A stretch of DNA of 49,114 nucleotides from a bacterium. Its GTDB lineage: Bacteria; Bacteroidota; Bacteroidia; NS11-12g; UBA9320. The translations under genes were made by a program, and so were the position numbers. Each line of letters opens with the position of its first letter. Within the stretch, counting starts at the first letter, position 1. Location of the stretch: assembly GCA_018223105.1 (NCBI GenBank), contig JAAEYY010000014.1:46133-95246 (forward strand), read 5' to 3'. The notes beneath the pieces are model-generated. The model saw nothing but the letters and a program-made list of their open reading frames with translations, had not been told where the DNA came from and searched no databases. Shown here in pieces: positions 26,506 to 36,220 of the stretch.

Positions 26506-27195
26506 TTAGAGACGCTTCGCAGAATGGTACTGATGAGAAAATGATTGTTTCTCTTCGTTGTAGATACCTTCTTTCTTAAGCTCATCGATTCTCACGGCAC
26601 CATGAGCATGGATTATTTTTCCTCCACGGAGAGCAATTCCAACATGCGTAACTCTTGCATCCTTCTCGAAAAACACAAGGTCTCCTTCTCTTATTAAATC
26701 AAAAGAAACCGGCTTTCCGAGTTCCTGTTGTTGCCATGCATCGCGTGGTAGCGACACCCCCAGACATTTATACACAATCTGTACAAACCCCGAGCAATCC
26801 ACCCCCGCGAAAGTTCGTCCACCCCACATATAGGGTACACCAATAAATTTCATGGCTAAATCTCGTACATTTCCTTCCGTTGGTTCTGAGAACTGATCAG
26901 CTTGATCGCTCGAAAATTCTGAGCCCATTGAAGCTATTAAAGAACTGTTATTCAACATGTAGATATTAAATAACTCCTTTTGAATAAATTCACCGTGATG
27001 AACTTCTGTATTTAGGCTACTATGGCTGATCCAACCTTCATAACCATCAAAATGCATTCGAACTTTAGACCATTCTTCGTTGTCTTCCAGTATATCGTAG
27101 GTTTCCCCATAAATCATCTGAGTTACCATCTCCTCTGTACTACTTGGATTTTTACGCAGTGGTATTTGAGTGAGATGACAATATCCTGTTTTCAT
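26506..27195 (-). CDS. NlpC/P60 (C40) peptidase with SH3-like N-terminus
   Basis: A 229-residue cysteine peptidase of the YkfC kind. Residues 5-65 form an SH3b-like domain (RKNPSS...GWISH). The C40 domain covers about 105-225, with Cys134 (DCSGF), His184 (THVGI) and His196/His198 (IIHAHG). Related enzymes cleave the gamma-D-glutamyl bond of wall peptides. No signal peptide is visible, which suggests recycling of imported muropeptides in the cytoplasm. It starts 2 bases after the ferredoxin stop, and the symporter follows after 46 bases. Confidence 0.9.
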   Translation of the reverse strand: MKTGYCHLTQIPLRKNPSSTEEMVTQMIYGETYDILEDNEEWSKVRMHFDGYEGWISHSSLNTEVHHGEFIQKELFNIYMLNNSSLIASMGSEFSSDQADQFSEPTEGNVRDLAMKFIGVPYMWGGRTFAGVDCSGFVQIVYKCLGVSLPRDAWQQQELGKPVSFDLIREGDLVFFEKDARVTHVGIALRGGKIIHAHGAVRIDELKKEGIYNEEKQSFSHQYHSAKRL

Positions 27196-27197
27196 AA

Positions 27198-27545
27198 TTA
27201 TAGATGCAGACGGTCTTTCCTTGCCAATAATTTTTCATCGCTTTCCTCGCGATCCGGGTCCGGTACACAACAATCTACCGGACAAACAGCAGCACACTGT
27301 GGCTCTTCATGAAACCCTATGCACTCTGTACATTTATCCGGCACAATATAATATACTTCGTCAGAAATAGGCTGATGCTTTGCTTCTGCATCGGTAGAAT
27401 CGCCTCCCTCCAATGTATAATCGCCTTTAACCGTAGTACCATCGGAAATTGCCCATTCTGCTCCCGCTTCGTATATGGCATTATTAGGGCATTCAGGTTC
27501 GCAAGCCCCACAATTGATACATTCGTCTGTAATGATAATTGCCAT
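27198..27545 (-). CDS. 2[4Fe-4S] ferredoxin
   Basis: A 115-residue electron carrier. The first cluster motif is C9xxC12xxC15xxxC19 ([12 protein letters not shown]), the second is CTEC followed after a short insertion by CAAVCP, as in the Allochromatium-type (long-loop) ferredoxins. About 35 residues separate the two halves. It should donate low-potential electrons in the cytoplasm. A near-consensus promoter box, TTTCTTTG, lies 4 bases before the ATG, so its mRNA may be leaderless. The peptidase gene follows after 2 bases. Confidence 0.92.
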   Translation of the reverse strand: MAIIITDECINCGACEPECPNNAIYEAGAEWAISDGTTVKGDYTLEGGDSTDAEAKHQPISDEVYYIVPDKCTECIGFHEEPQCAAVCPVDCCVPDPDREESDEKLLARKDRLHL

Positions 27546-27549
27546 ACTG

Positions 27550-27557
27550 CAAAGAAA
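27550..27557 (-). promoter_or_regulatory. Near-consensus -7 box immediately before the ferredoxin gene
   Basis: TTTCTTTG differs from TAnnTTTG at one fixed base and ends 4 bases before the ATG at 27545, the spacing seen at other leaderless candidates here. Confidence 0.4.
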
Positions 27558-27665
27558 CAGTAAATTTATCAGCGATTAAACCATTTCGGCGATTTTGATG
27601 TAAGGATAAACTAAAATTTATTCTCAATACAGTTTAATAGCCTAATCTGCGTTAGTCTTTTGTTT

Positions 27666-28658
27666 ATGAGATACATCATCATCATTCTGAGTTTTGCAAC
27701 TCTTCAGCAATCTATTCTTGCTCAAGATACTTTAAAAATTGCCTTTGGCTCTTGCAATCGTATGGATTCTTCTCAAACCTATTGGAATCAGGTTACTGCA
27801 GAAAACCCGGACCATTGGTTATGGCTAGGCGATAATTTATATGCAGATACAGATCAACCCGATGTGTTAAAACAGAAGTACGATGAATTGATCAATAATG
27901 AGCAATACAAGACCTTCAAGTCTGAAGTTAAAATTGATGGAACTTGGGATGATCATGATTACGGTTGGAATGATGAAGGAAGTTCTTATGCTTTAAAAAA
28001 CGAGTCTAAAAGCCACTTCATAAGACTCATGGACTTTGACTCTACACATCCAATTCATGAACATGAAGGAATCTATCATTCCACTTACATTGAGAAAGAA
28101 AGTATAAGACTTAAGGTGATCTTTCTGGATACAAGAACTTTCAGATCTGACTTAAAACGGAATTTAAATGGATCTCCAGTACCTCAACCCACCGGCACAA
28201 TCCTTGGTGAAGAACAATGGCAATGGCTCGAGATGGAGCTTCAAGACTCAAGCGTGCAGGCCTTTATTATTGCTTCGAGTATACAGGTATTGAGCTCAGA
28301 ACATCTTCACGAGAAATGGGCCAACTTTCCAAATGAGAGGAATAGATTATTGCAATTAATTCGCAACAAGCCTGTAATGATCTTAAGTGGAGACCGTCAT
28401 CATTCCGAGTTCTCTAAAATAAAACGAAAAGGAGCTGATTTATACGAATTTACCTCCAGTGGATTAACGCATTCATGGGAACACAACAATAATGAGCCCA
28501 ATGAACTCAGATGCGGTAAGACCTATAATCTAAAGAGTTTCGGTATGCTTAATTTCTATATCAAGAAGAAGAAACTTTTTGTTGAGATGAGTATTCAATC
28601 TCTTTCAGGAGATGATACCGTTCAAGCTGAAAAAGTAAAGTTCAAATTATTGAATTAA
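27666..28658 (+). CDS. PhoD-like metallophosphatase
   Basis: A 330-residue exported phosphatase of the PhoD/alkaline phosphatase D family. Residues 1-19 form a signal peptide ending LAQ. Metal-site motifs follow in order: FGSCNRMD, WLGDNLYAD, TWDDHDYGWND and LSGDRHHSEF. These match the Ca/Fe-type phosphodiesterase or phosphomonoesterase site of the family, here in a periplasmic or surface enzyme that releases phosphate from organic esters. The ATG at 27666 is preferred over a TTG two codons upstream. Its last 12 coding bases overlap the end of the convergent cytochrome gene. Confidence 0.9.
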   Translation: MRYIIIILSFATLQQSILAQDTLKIAFGSCNRMDSSQTYWNQVTAENPDHWLWLGDNLYADTDQPDVLKQKYDELINNEQYKTFKSEVKIDGTWDDHDYGWNDEGSSYALKNESKSHFIRLMDFDSTHPIHEHEGIYHSTYIEKESIRLKVIFLDTRTFRSDLKRNLNGSPVPQPTGTILGEEQWQWLEMELQDSSVQAFIIASSIQVLSSEHLHEKWANFPNERNRLLQLIRNKPVMILSGDRHHSEFSKIKRKGADLYEFTSSGLTHSWEHNNNEPNELRCGKTYNLKSFGMLNFYIKKKKLFVEMSIQSLSGDDTVQAEKVKFKLLN

Positions 28659-30560
28659 GGCCTCAATTTGCTCTTTATTCGGGTGATCGGGATATTTTGA
28701 AAGAATTTTCTGAGACCAAAGCTTAAGAGCTTGCTTATCTTGAGTCCGGATGGCTAGATTTAATTGAGCCTCCCAAATGCCAAGATCTTTTGGAAATAAA
28801 CCGTAAGCATAGTCTAAATACTCTTTTGCTTTCTTAAAGTTCATCAAACCAATATTCAGTATCCCGGCAGCTTCATACACTTCAGGGTCGTAGCGATAGA
28901 TGCTGAGAATTTCAGCCTCTAATTCACCGGCTTCCTCAAACTTACCATGACGAGATGCCAAAATAAAATACCTACGATTTACCAATGGATCTGCGGTATT
29001 CATTTTATAACTCAAATTAAACATCTGCATTCCATCTTCGTATTTATTAATCCTCATCATTGATTCACCTACCATGTACGCTGTCCAATGATCCAATTCG
29101 GGTGCATTGGAATTATAATAGTTTACCAAGGTGGCAAAGTCTTCTTTTAAGTATAGATATTTAATATTGAGTATCGGAAACTCATTGCTCTCCAACAAAA
29201 TACCGGCCTGCTGCAGAAAGAACGGGTTTTTATCAAACTTCTCAAAATACTCGAGATAGGCCTTTGTTTTATAATAAGGATCAGGGTCTTCATTGTTCAC
29301 AGCATAGAGACCAATCAATTTGCTCATCTCTTGTTTATGTTCTGATTTTACCGGCTTTCGGATGTAATGATCGTGTACTGAAACATGCGGAATATCTTCT
29401 GTCCCTTGTTGAGGCATATGACAAGTAACGCAGTTATTATCTACCTTAGTTCTAGTCTCTTCCAACTCTGTGCATCCTTTATCTGTATGACAATCAGCAC
29501 AAACAGCATTGTAAACAGAACCTTGGGTATACTTCACAGAAACATGAGGGTTATGGCAGGAAATACAAGTGAAGGGCTTCTCTTTATCTCTATTTTGAAT
29601 GAAACACTCGCTTCGCTGAAATCTAGCTGCATGATTGGCCATATCAAAATTCTCTTCATTTCCTTCAAACAGAGGCAGATAAATTTCAAAGGTCTCAGAC
29701 AAGTCCATTCCGGGTCTAAAGTCCGTAAATTTCTTGCCCTCTTTTAGTACGTTTAAGCCTTGAAGATGGCAGCGTTGACAGACATCAATCTGTCGTTCCC
29801 AGCTTAAATTCCTCGGGTTTACAATAGAAGGCACTTTTTCTGAATCCAATGTACCTTCTTTGGCTCTTTTGATATGCAGTTCTCCAGGGCCATGACATCG
29901 TTCACAGTCAATCCCGCTTCCTACACTTGCAAAGCTAAACTGCGATTCGTCGAGCATCTTTGGCATTGCATTATGACAAGACAAGCACTCTACGTTCAGT
30001 ATGCGATTAAACCTTGAATTATTTCCATTTTCGTAGCCCGGAGGTAAATCCCACTTTCCTTCTTGAACATAATAAGTTAAGGGTGCTTGAAATAGGAAAT
30101 TCCCGTTTCTGTAGATATGGGAATTGGTATGTTGCCCGGACCCTACAATGTAGTCAATAAACACTTCCAACTGATGGGTAGTATCGCCATCATTTAATCG
30201 AAATTCTTTGATAAAAAGGGAATCCCTTCTCCAATAGGGCGAATAATAGTAATCTAGAAATGAATCATAGACTATATGTTGCTCCTTAAACTCTGCTGAA
30301 CTTTTAACCTTGGTAGCATGGTCAAACGACATTCCCATTCCGGTATGAATGAAGGTGCTTACCTTGTCGCTATGACATTCTGCACATGCATCAATACCCA
30401 CATAATCAACAACAGGAGCGTGATTAGCGTAATCTTGCCCAACACCATCAGTATTGCTACTGCATTGGTATAAAAAAAGTAATGATAAAATTAGGGAGAC
30501 CGCTGTAAGTACTCCCAGTTTAGAGTTTTGCTGAAATATTCTTAGTATTTGCTTTGCCAC
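28647..30560 (-). CDS. Seven-heme c-type cytochrome with C-terminal TPR region
   Basis: A 637-residue exported electron-transfer protein. An N-terminal helix (about 14-31) ends in LYQC33, which may be a lipobox. Seven CxxCH heme sites are visible, starting at Cys59, Cys192, Cys219, Cys261, Cys332, Cys354 and Cys377; the pattern resembles the cytochrome c554/multiheme group. From about residue 410 onward the chain is helical with TPR-like repeats. The gene overlaps the rhodanese gene upstream by 19 bases. Partners or substrate (sulfur or nitrogen compounds) are not determinable; the rhodanese neighbour hints at sulfur chemistry. Confidence 0.88.
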   Translation of the reverse strand: MAKQILRIFQQNSKLGVLTAVSLILSLLFLYQCSSNTDGVGQDYANHAPVVDYVGIDACAECHSDKVSTFIHTGMGMSFDHATKVKSSAEFKEQHIVYDSFLDYYYSPYWRRDSLFIKEFRLNDGDTTHQLEVFIDYIVGSGQHTNSHIYRNGNFLFQAPLTYYVQEGKWDLPPGYENGNNSRFNRILNVECLSCHNAMPKMLDESQFSFASVGSGIDCERCHGPGELHIKRAKEGTLDSEKVPSIVNPRNLSWERQIDVCQRCHLQGLNVLKEGKKFTDFRPGMDLSETFEIYLPLFEGNEENFDMANHAARFQRSECFIQNRDKEKPFTCISCHNPHVSVKYTQGSVYNAVCADCHTDKGCTELEETRTKVDNNCVTCHMPQQGTEDIPHVSVHDHYIRKPVKSEHKQEMSKLIGLYAVNNEDPDPYYKTKAYLEYFEKFDKNPFFLQQAGILLESNEFPILNIKYLYLKEDFATLVNYYNSNAPELDHWTAYMVGESMMRINKYEDGMQMFNLSYKMNTADPLVNRRYFILASRHGKFEEAGELEAEILSIYRYDPEVYEAAGILNIGLMNFKKAKEYLDYAYGLFPKDLGIWEAQLNLAIRTQDKQALKLWSQKILSKYPDHPNKEQIEALIQ

Positions 30561-30850
30561 GCCATCACTCCTCCAAGCAAGTTTCGGACATTTCCAAAGC
30601 CTTGTTTGATCATGAATTCTTTAGCAGCAGCACTTCTTCCTCCACTTTTGCAATGAACAACTACTTCTTTATTCATCCAATCATCTAGATCGTCTATTTT
30701 TCCTTGTAGTTCTCCTAATGGAATAAGTTTACCGCCAAGATTAAATTCCTCGTATTCCCAAGGCTCTCTAACATCAATTAAAAGAAAATCTTCTTTATTG
30801 TCCAGCTTATTCTTGAGCTGTTCTACTGTTATGTCTTCGTTATTCATCAT
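30542..30850 (-). CDS. Single-domain rhodanese
   Basis: A ~102-residue cytoplasmic rhodanese domain with the active-site loop VVHCKSGGRSA (Cys acting as the persulfide carrier) and the family opening LIDVREPWEYE. The frame is open back to 30886, but the ATG at 30850 shares a base with the stop of the preceding gene (TGATG), and the family normally starts there, so it is chosen. It overlaps the heptaheme cytochrome start. Its presence between a T9SS cargo gene and a multiheme cytochrome suggests sulfur transfer, by inference only. Confidence 0.88.
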   Translation of the reverse strand: MMNNEDITVEQLKNKLDNKEDFLLIDVREPWEYEEFNLGGKLIPLGELQGKIDDLDDWMNKEVVVHCKSGGRSAAAKEFMIKQGFGNVRNLLGGVMAWQSKY

Positions 30851-32766
30851 CAAGGCACAAAAATAATCAGTTTTGATTGTAACCAATTACCATGAGTATT
30901 CACAGCTCGTATTACATACATTCCGTTCTGCAAAGACTCTGTATTTATGAAGTCTTGGTTTTCTGCACTAAGCACAACCTGTCCTTGCATATTTAATATC
31001 TCGATCTTATTGAAATGCTTTCTAAAATTCACCTGCTTATGTGCCGGATTTGGATAGAACTCCAATTCCTCATTAACAAGCTCCGCTTCAGGCTCTATTC
31101 CTAACCAAACTTCACGTCGGCTGCCTACATAAGGCCTCATCATTAATTCACCTTCCGGCAAATTCGCGTTAGACCAGCTTCCAAATAACTTGTAAAAAAG
31201 GAATGAGCTACTTTCTCCTTTGTGAATGGTGTTTCCTGAATTTAGATCCCAACCCACATTCAAGTTATACATTGATTGCTGCCACCATCCTATATAGAAA
31301 TCGCCGGCAGGCAAAAACAATTGGGTATCAATATAATGAATATAGTATCTGCCCGGTTGATAAACATACTGAGGAGTGAGTATATCAGATTCATAAATCA
31401 AACTATCACCACCTGTGGTATCTACACCTCCTAGATGCTGCCAAATTCTCAGTGTAAACTCTTCTCGGCTCACATCAAATACAGCCTCATTAAAATATAC
31501 ACCGATTGCATACACGGAGTCGGCTTTGTTCAAGGTAAATCGATATGCAATTTCACCCTCGATATTACTTGGGTTGGTATTATGGTCGAATCCAAAACCT
31601 CGTTCAGCAGTACCGTCATCATGAGCGAAATAGTCATCAAAAACCTGAGTGGTTCTCAATTGATCATTGATTCGGATATCATTTATTGAGGAAATACCTG
31701 CTTCCTCTATTTCATAAAGTCGATCGATGACAACCGGTCTTTGCCCTGAAATATTTGTAAAATTATAAGACTCAAATCTACGAAGCACGTGAGATTGACT
31801 CGGCATATTCACATTATTTTCTGTGAGCAAAGTGCTTTTTAAGGTTGTTGCGCCAAAGGTTTCTTCATGCCTCACCTGACAAACACAAAGATCTTCATCC
31901 AAATTAGAAGCATCAATAAAAATAGAGTCTGCATTCTCTTTACCCGGCGAAGCTTTATAGTGATCCAAAGGCATAACACTATAATCTTTCAGGAGTGAAC
32001 TAGCTTGTGAGGAGAATGCATGATCGTAATAAAATGAGTCTCCGGCATTTCTGTTTTTATTAAATACAATATAGTCTATATGCCATTGATTAGCATTCCC
32101 AACTTGTTTAGTCCATGTAGTAAATAAAAACTGAAAACCTTTATGCAGATAACCCGTATCTGTAATTGGAATTAATACTTGTCTGAAGGGTTTGCTCTCA
32201 GGAGTTCCTCCCTTAGTCCAAACTTGAATCCAGTTGCCATTCTCACTTTTAAAAAACAGTCGGATACTATCTCTTTCACCCAGATGATATCCATTTCCAT
32301 TGGGTTGATAGAAAAAGCTAAAATAGAGTGAATCACTTAGCTTATATCGTGTCCCGTTAGAGTCGTATGTATTGATCGGCTGCGACAACAAACTGTCTCC
32401 GGGGCCAAACAACCTTCTATTAATTGTACCGTTGTATGGTCTTCCTTGTGGATTGAGAGCATCAAAAGTTGCAACATTTATAGTAGGTGGATTTATCGGG
32501 AATTGCGAATTCACAAATACCTGATTATTAAGCCATTTACTTGAATCCGGATAAACATTACTGGTTGAAAAATCTTCAAAGAATGGAAGTTCCAGCGTAT
32601 CCTTTCTTCCCCATTTATTTACGGTATTAACTTGTCCCCAAACATAATTGGGATGATCTTGATATATACGCTCTAAATATCCATTGCTCTCTAAGGGGTA
32701 AGTAGTTACCTGAGCATTGGAGATTACAGCAAATAGTAGAAATACTAATGTAAGGCTATTTTTCAT
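30850..32766 (-). CDS. T9SS-exported protein of unknown function (type A sorting domain)
   Basis: A 638-residue secreted protein. Residues 1-18 form a signal peptide ending SNA. The long central part is beta-rich; it opens with an ELPFFEDFS segment common at the start of Bacteroidota surface adhesin-like domains, and no catalytic motif is visible. The last ~75 residues (FYPNPAHK ... NGMYVIRA) form a type A sorting domain, so it should be moved across the outer membrane by the T9SS and attached to the surface or released. It has its own promoter in the preceding 50-base gap and is coupled to the rhodanese gene. Confidence 0.8.
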   Translation of the reverse strand: MKNSLTLVFLLFAVISNAQVTTYPLESNGYLERIYQDHPNYVWGQVNTVNKWGRKDTLELPFFEDFSTSNVYPDSSKWLNNQVFVNSQFPINPPTINVATFDALNPQGRPYNGTINRRLFGPGDSLLSQPINTYDSNGTRYKLSDSLYFSFFYQPNGNGYHLGERDSIRLFFKSENGNWIQVWTKGGTPESKPFRQVLIPITDTGYLHKGFQFLFTTWTKQVGNANQWHIDYIVFNKNRNAGDSFYYDHAFSSQASSLLKDYSVMPLDHYKASPGKENADSIFIDASNLDEDLCVCQVRHEETFGATTLKSTLLTENNVNMPSQSHVLRRFESYNFTNISGQRPVVIDRLYEIEEAGISSINDIRINDQLRTTQVFDDYFAHDDGTAERGFGFDHNTNPSNIEGEIAYRFTLNKADSVYAIGVYFNEAVFDVSREEFTLRIWQHLGGVDTTGGDSLIYESDILTPQYVYQPGRYYIHYIDTQLFLPAGDFYIGWWQQSMYNLNVGWDLNSGNTIHKGESSSFLFYKLFGSWSNANLPEGELMMRPYVGSRREVWLGIEPEAELVNEELEFYPNPAHKQVNFRKHFNKIEILNMQGQVVLSAENQDFINTESLQNGMYVIRAVNTHGNWLQSKLIIFVP

Positions 32767-32789
32767 TCTGTTCTTCTAATAAACGCAGG

Positions 32790-32821
32790 CAAATGGATTA
32801 AAGTGTAATCTAGGAATCAAA
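32790..32821 (-). promoter_or_regulatory. Promoter for the T9SS cargo-rhodanese-cytochrome chain
   Basis: On the minus strand TTTG (32818-32821) is followed by a 20-base spacer and TCCATTTG (32790-32797), one mismatch from TAnnTTTG. The TTTG overlaps the stop of the PASTA gene. The ATG lies 23 bases downstream of the box. Confidence 0.5.
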
Positions 32822-33431
32822 ACAATTCAATGGGCTCTTCACCTTCGATAGGTTCATCGGTAAAATCAGTGGTATCTGATTGATTTTTAGGTACACCGAT
32901 GATCAAATCGATTTTGGAGTTTCTTTCGATCAAGCCGCCGGGTTGAAGCTCGGTAGAATCACCGTGGATTCTTTGGCCCAGAACAGGTTTGTTCGCTGTT
33001 GAGCGCACCATATCACTAGGGCGTTCAATGATCTTACCCATTTTCAAACCCAGTCTTGATAAGATGCTTTTTGCTTGATTCAAAGAAGTCTTTCCTGCTA
33101 AATCAGGAACTTCCACCATAGGAATCTTATCTGAATTTATGACCAAATAGACTCTTCTTCCCGATTTTACTTGTAATCCGGGAGCAGGATCCTGATTGAT
33201 AACTGAAAGTTTTCTTTCTCCATCTTTATAAACAGTATCCATCACTTCATATCTCAAACCAAGTTCTTCAAGGGTTGAAATTGCATCTCTGCTTTGCTCA
33301 CCTAGTAATTCGGGTACTTCAATTAACTCTTCATCGTGCTTGGTATACACTCTGAGAATACGCAAAGTGATAAAGATAAGGACTGCAATCGTGAGAATAA
33401 TGAGTCCGAGATGGATTAGTATTTTCTTCAT
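32817..33431 (-). CDS. Membrane-anchored protein with two PASTA domains
   Basis: A 204-residue protein: one N-terminal membrane helix (about 5-27), then two PASTA domains in the periplasm (about 37-106 and 108-185), each opening with a VPxLxG motif. PASTA domains bind uncrosslinked peptidoglycan or beta-lactams. There is no kinase or penicillin-binding domain. Its ATG overlaps the Ddl stop (ATGA), tying it to D-Ala-D-Ala synthesis and suggesting a wall-sensing or wall-binding role. The C-terminal ~20 residues are acidic. Confidence 0.88.
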   Translation of the reverse strand: MKKILIHLGLIILTIAVLIFITLRILRVYTKHDEELIEVPELLGEQSRDAISTLEELGLRYEVMDTVYKDGERKLSVINQDPAPGLQVKSGRRVYLVINSDKIPMVEVPDLAGKTSLNQAKSILSRLGLKMGKIIERPSDMVRSTANKPVLGQRIHGDSTELQPGGLIERNSKIDLIIGVPKNQSDTTDFTDEPIEGEEPIELF

Positions 33432-36082
33432 GCTCTATTTACTACCGGAGATGTTCTGCTTTTGCCATATTCCAGAATTTGATCGATAAACTCATATGGC
33501 TTGTAATTATTAATTGCCGCTTGATGGTAAATACAAGTTGCCGGTGTCATTCCGGGTAGCGAATTTACTTCAATGATAATCACATCCGGTTCTTTCCCTT
33601 CATAAATCCGAACAAATGCATCAATTCTGCAATATCCTTCAACCTGAAGTAAGCGAGCTACTTTTTCAAATTCTTTCTTTACCGCTGCGCTAATTCTCTT
33701 CTGTTCTTCGGTATTTTTGGAGTATCTGGCGGGGGTAATATTCTGACCTTCTCCTGCCAGGAATTTCTCTGCCAAACTCAATACTTTACCTGAAGACAAG
33801 GCTTCTGATGCTTCAAAGACTTCGTATTTGAGTTCATTTCCTTCTCTGTATGTCAGCATCCCTCCTGTTATTTCCAAGAAACGGTCGGCATCTTTCTTCG
33901 AAGTGAAGTCTTCAACCATAAATGCATCCTTGCTCGGAAACTCGTCTTTGCTCCCTATTTGCAGAACTTCTTCAACTTCCGGGCTGCGTTCAATTTGCCC
34001 AAAGCACAAATCTGCATAAGTTTCCAGCATGGAGCGATCTTCTATCTTTATTACCGCTGAACTGCAGCCTTCATCGTGGGGTTTTGCAATTAGTGGATAC
34101 TTCAATAGTTCGATTTGCTGAATTAAACTATCTCGATCATTCATCCATTGGGTTTTAGAAATCAATTGATGATCAGCAACCCTAACTCCATTCTCCCTTA
34201 AGATTTGATTACTTTGATATTTGTCTATGGTAAGCTGTGAACTAGCCACTCCCGAGCCATTGTAAGGAACTCCTAAACGATCTAAATGAGCCTGAACCTG
34301 ACCATCTTCTCCCGGCCTTCCGTGTAATGCAATAAAAACTTCATCGTATTCACTGGCCAGATCATCATATTTGATTTCTCTGGGCTCAAACCTGTGATTC
34401 TCTGCAGCATATTTTGAAGTCACCTTTTTAGCCTCTAATCTTATTTTTTGAAGAATCGAACTGGGTTTAGGGTTTTCCACTTTATCCCTGATATCATCTG
34501 CATTGTCTTTCAGCATAATATTCACCGGTAACTCAAATAAGCGGTGTGCACCATCCTTGCCAGATAAGAATACCGGTTGAGGTAAATACTTTGTTGATGA
34601 ACTTAATTTCTCGTAAATATTACGACCACTTTCTACAGAAATGTGTCGCTCAGTAGAATAACCACCCAGAATGACAGCTACCTTAGTTTTATCTTGAAGA
34701 GCAAGATCTCCCTGCTCTAAATGTGCATCAATTTTTGACACCAGGGCTTTATATTTCACAGCCGATGGCTTTTTTCTCAAGCGCTGGTTTAATGAGGTTC
34801 TGATAATGTAGGTCACAAACTGTTTTGGACTTAATCCAATCTCAGCAGCTTGATGGAAAAAGAAGGAAGACGGCATCATTCCCGAAGTAGTGTTTGGATC
34901 GTTTAGGAATATTCCATCCGCAGTTATAAATCCGTCAATTCTCGCATATACTTCAAATTCGAAATAATCAAAAAGATCAACACATGCCTTTCTAATTTCC
35001 TCTATTTTCTCATCCTCAATATTTATTGGAGTTTGCTTGTGCGACAAGCCCGGAAGATATTTTGAATTATAGTCGAAAATTTCAGATCCTTTAACAACCT
35101 CCGTTGGCGGCAATGCTAAAGCTTTTCCTTCATCATCCTGAATAACAATACAAGAAAACTCTCTTCCTTTTAGAAAGGATTCAAAAATTACTTCATACTC
35201 TCCTGCGGTGGCTTGTAATCTAATTTTCTCTTTGTGCTCAAATCCATCTTTTAAGGTCTGGAGTAAATCTTCGGGATGCAGGCAAAGGTCATTATCTACC
35301 AAAATTGGCACCCCAAGGCCAATTCTTAAATCCGTAGTTTCTCTAACAAACTGAACTTGGTCTATTGACTCCCAGTCCTTCTTACTTAAATCTCGTATAA
35401 AAAATGTACTATATACCTTCTTAGAAAACTCATCTGCATTTTCAATCACTTGAACACCAATTGAAGAACCTTGGTTAGACGATTTTGCTACAAAGGGCAG
35501 TCCTAGTTTCTCTTTCAATTCCTCGAAGAGCTGCTGGGCGTCGCTTTGCTCCCATTCGTTCAAATCTATGCTTTCATAATTCTGGATTGGAAGACGTTGT
35601 GGCCACCATTTCTTCTGTATTTGCTTTGATACACCTAGAGCAGATGGCAATATTCCTGAACCGGAATATGGAATATTATACCATTCCAACATCCCTTGTA
35701 ATGTACCATCCTCTCCAAAACTGCCGTGTAAGGCTAAAAATGCAAAGTCTATTTTCTTACTTAATTGCTCAATGCTAAGAGGATTCCCAATTTCATTCAG
35801 CATTTTATTGTAGGCCATATCGTCCAAATCAAGGCTTTCGCTGTAAATCTGGAAATGATGATCTGAGTCTGGTAGGTAAGCTGATGGAGGAAAAAAGTCT
35901 CGTATGGTACCGCGGTAAACAAACTCCCATTTCAATTCAACAAAGTTCCCCTTTGCATCAACAAAAATGGGTACGGGATCGAAGATTCCTTTATCGAGAT
36001 TATCGTATACTGTTCTTCCACCCGCAAATGAAACCTCGCGTTCTCTCGAAGCTCCACCAAAAAATATTCCGACCTTTATCAT
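33428..36082 (-). CDS. ddl: Tandem fusion of two D-alanine--D-alanine ligase domains
   Basis: An 884-residue cytoplasmic protein made of two complete ATP-grasp ligases. The first (about 1-450) has GGASREREVS at residues 9-18, LHGSFGEDG at 118-126 and the metal motif LNDPNTTSGM, where Asp395 takes the place of the usual Glu. The second (about 466-884) has GGYSTERHIS, LHGRPGEDG and the standard EVNSLPGMTP motif. A single Ddl is 300-370 residues. The second half looks fully standard; the first has small changes in the metal loop, so activities may differ. The ATG at 36082 is preferred to a TTG two codons earlier. It overlaps the PASTA gene by 4 bases. Confidence 0.93.
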   Translation of the reverse strand: MIKVGIFFGGASREREVSFAGGRTVYDNLDKGIFDPVPIFVDAKGNFVELKWEFVYRGTIRDFFPPSAYLPDSDHHFQIYSESLDLDDMAYNKMLNEIGNPLSIEQLSKKIDFAFLALHGSFGEDGTLQGMLEWYNIPYSGSGILPSALGVSKQIQKKWWPQRLPIQNYESIDLNEWEQSDAQQLFEELKEKLGLPFVAKSSNQGSSIGVQVIENADEFSKKVYSTFFIRDLSKKDWESIDQVQFVRETTDLRIGLGVPILVDNDLCLHPEDLLQTLKDGFEHKEKIRLQATAGEYEVIFESFLKGREFSCIVIQDDEGKALALPPTEVVKGSEIFDYNSKYLPGLSHKQTPINIEDEKIEEIRKACVDLFDYFEFEVYARIDGFITADGIFLNDPNTTSGMMPSSFFFHQAAEIGLSPKQFVTYIIRTSLNQRLRKKPSAVKYKALVSKIDAHLEQGDLALQDKTKVAVILGGYSTERHISVESGRNIYEKLSSSTKYLPQPVFLSGKDGAHRLFELPVNIMLKDNADDIRDKVENPKPSSILQKIRLEAKKVTSKYAAENHRFEPREIKYDDLASEYDEVFIALHGRPGEDGQVQAHLDRLGVPYNGSGVASSQLTIDKYQSNQILRENGVRVADHQLISKTQWMNDRDSLIQQIELLKYPLIAKPHDEGCSSAVIKIEDRSMLETYADLCFGQIERSPEVEEVLQIGSKDEFPSKDAFMVEDFTSKKDADRFLEITGGMLTYREGNELKYEVFEASEALSSGKVLSLAEKFLAGEGQNITPARYSKNTEEQKRISAAVKKEFEKVARLLQVEGYCRIDAFVRIYEGKEPDVIIIEVNSLPGMTPATCIYHQAAINNYKPYEFIDQILEYGKSRTSPVVNRA

Positions 36083-36220
36083 TATCAATTCAAAAATGCA
36101 GAAGTACGCCTCCTAAAAACAAATATTAATTTAAACCAATTGTGCAAAATTTTGAGCTTTTGACAATTAGTATTTCATTTGGAACGGAATTTGAACGTAT
36201 AATCGCATAAAACAAGGTTA

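Noticed and set aside
36187..36205. TATAAT-like sequence upstream of the thioredoxin gene
   Set aside because: It resembles an enterobacterial -10 box, but Bacteroidota sigma does not use it and no -35 at suitable spacing exists.
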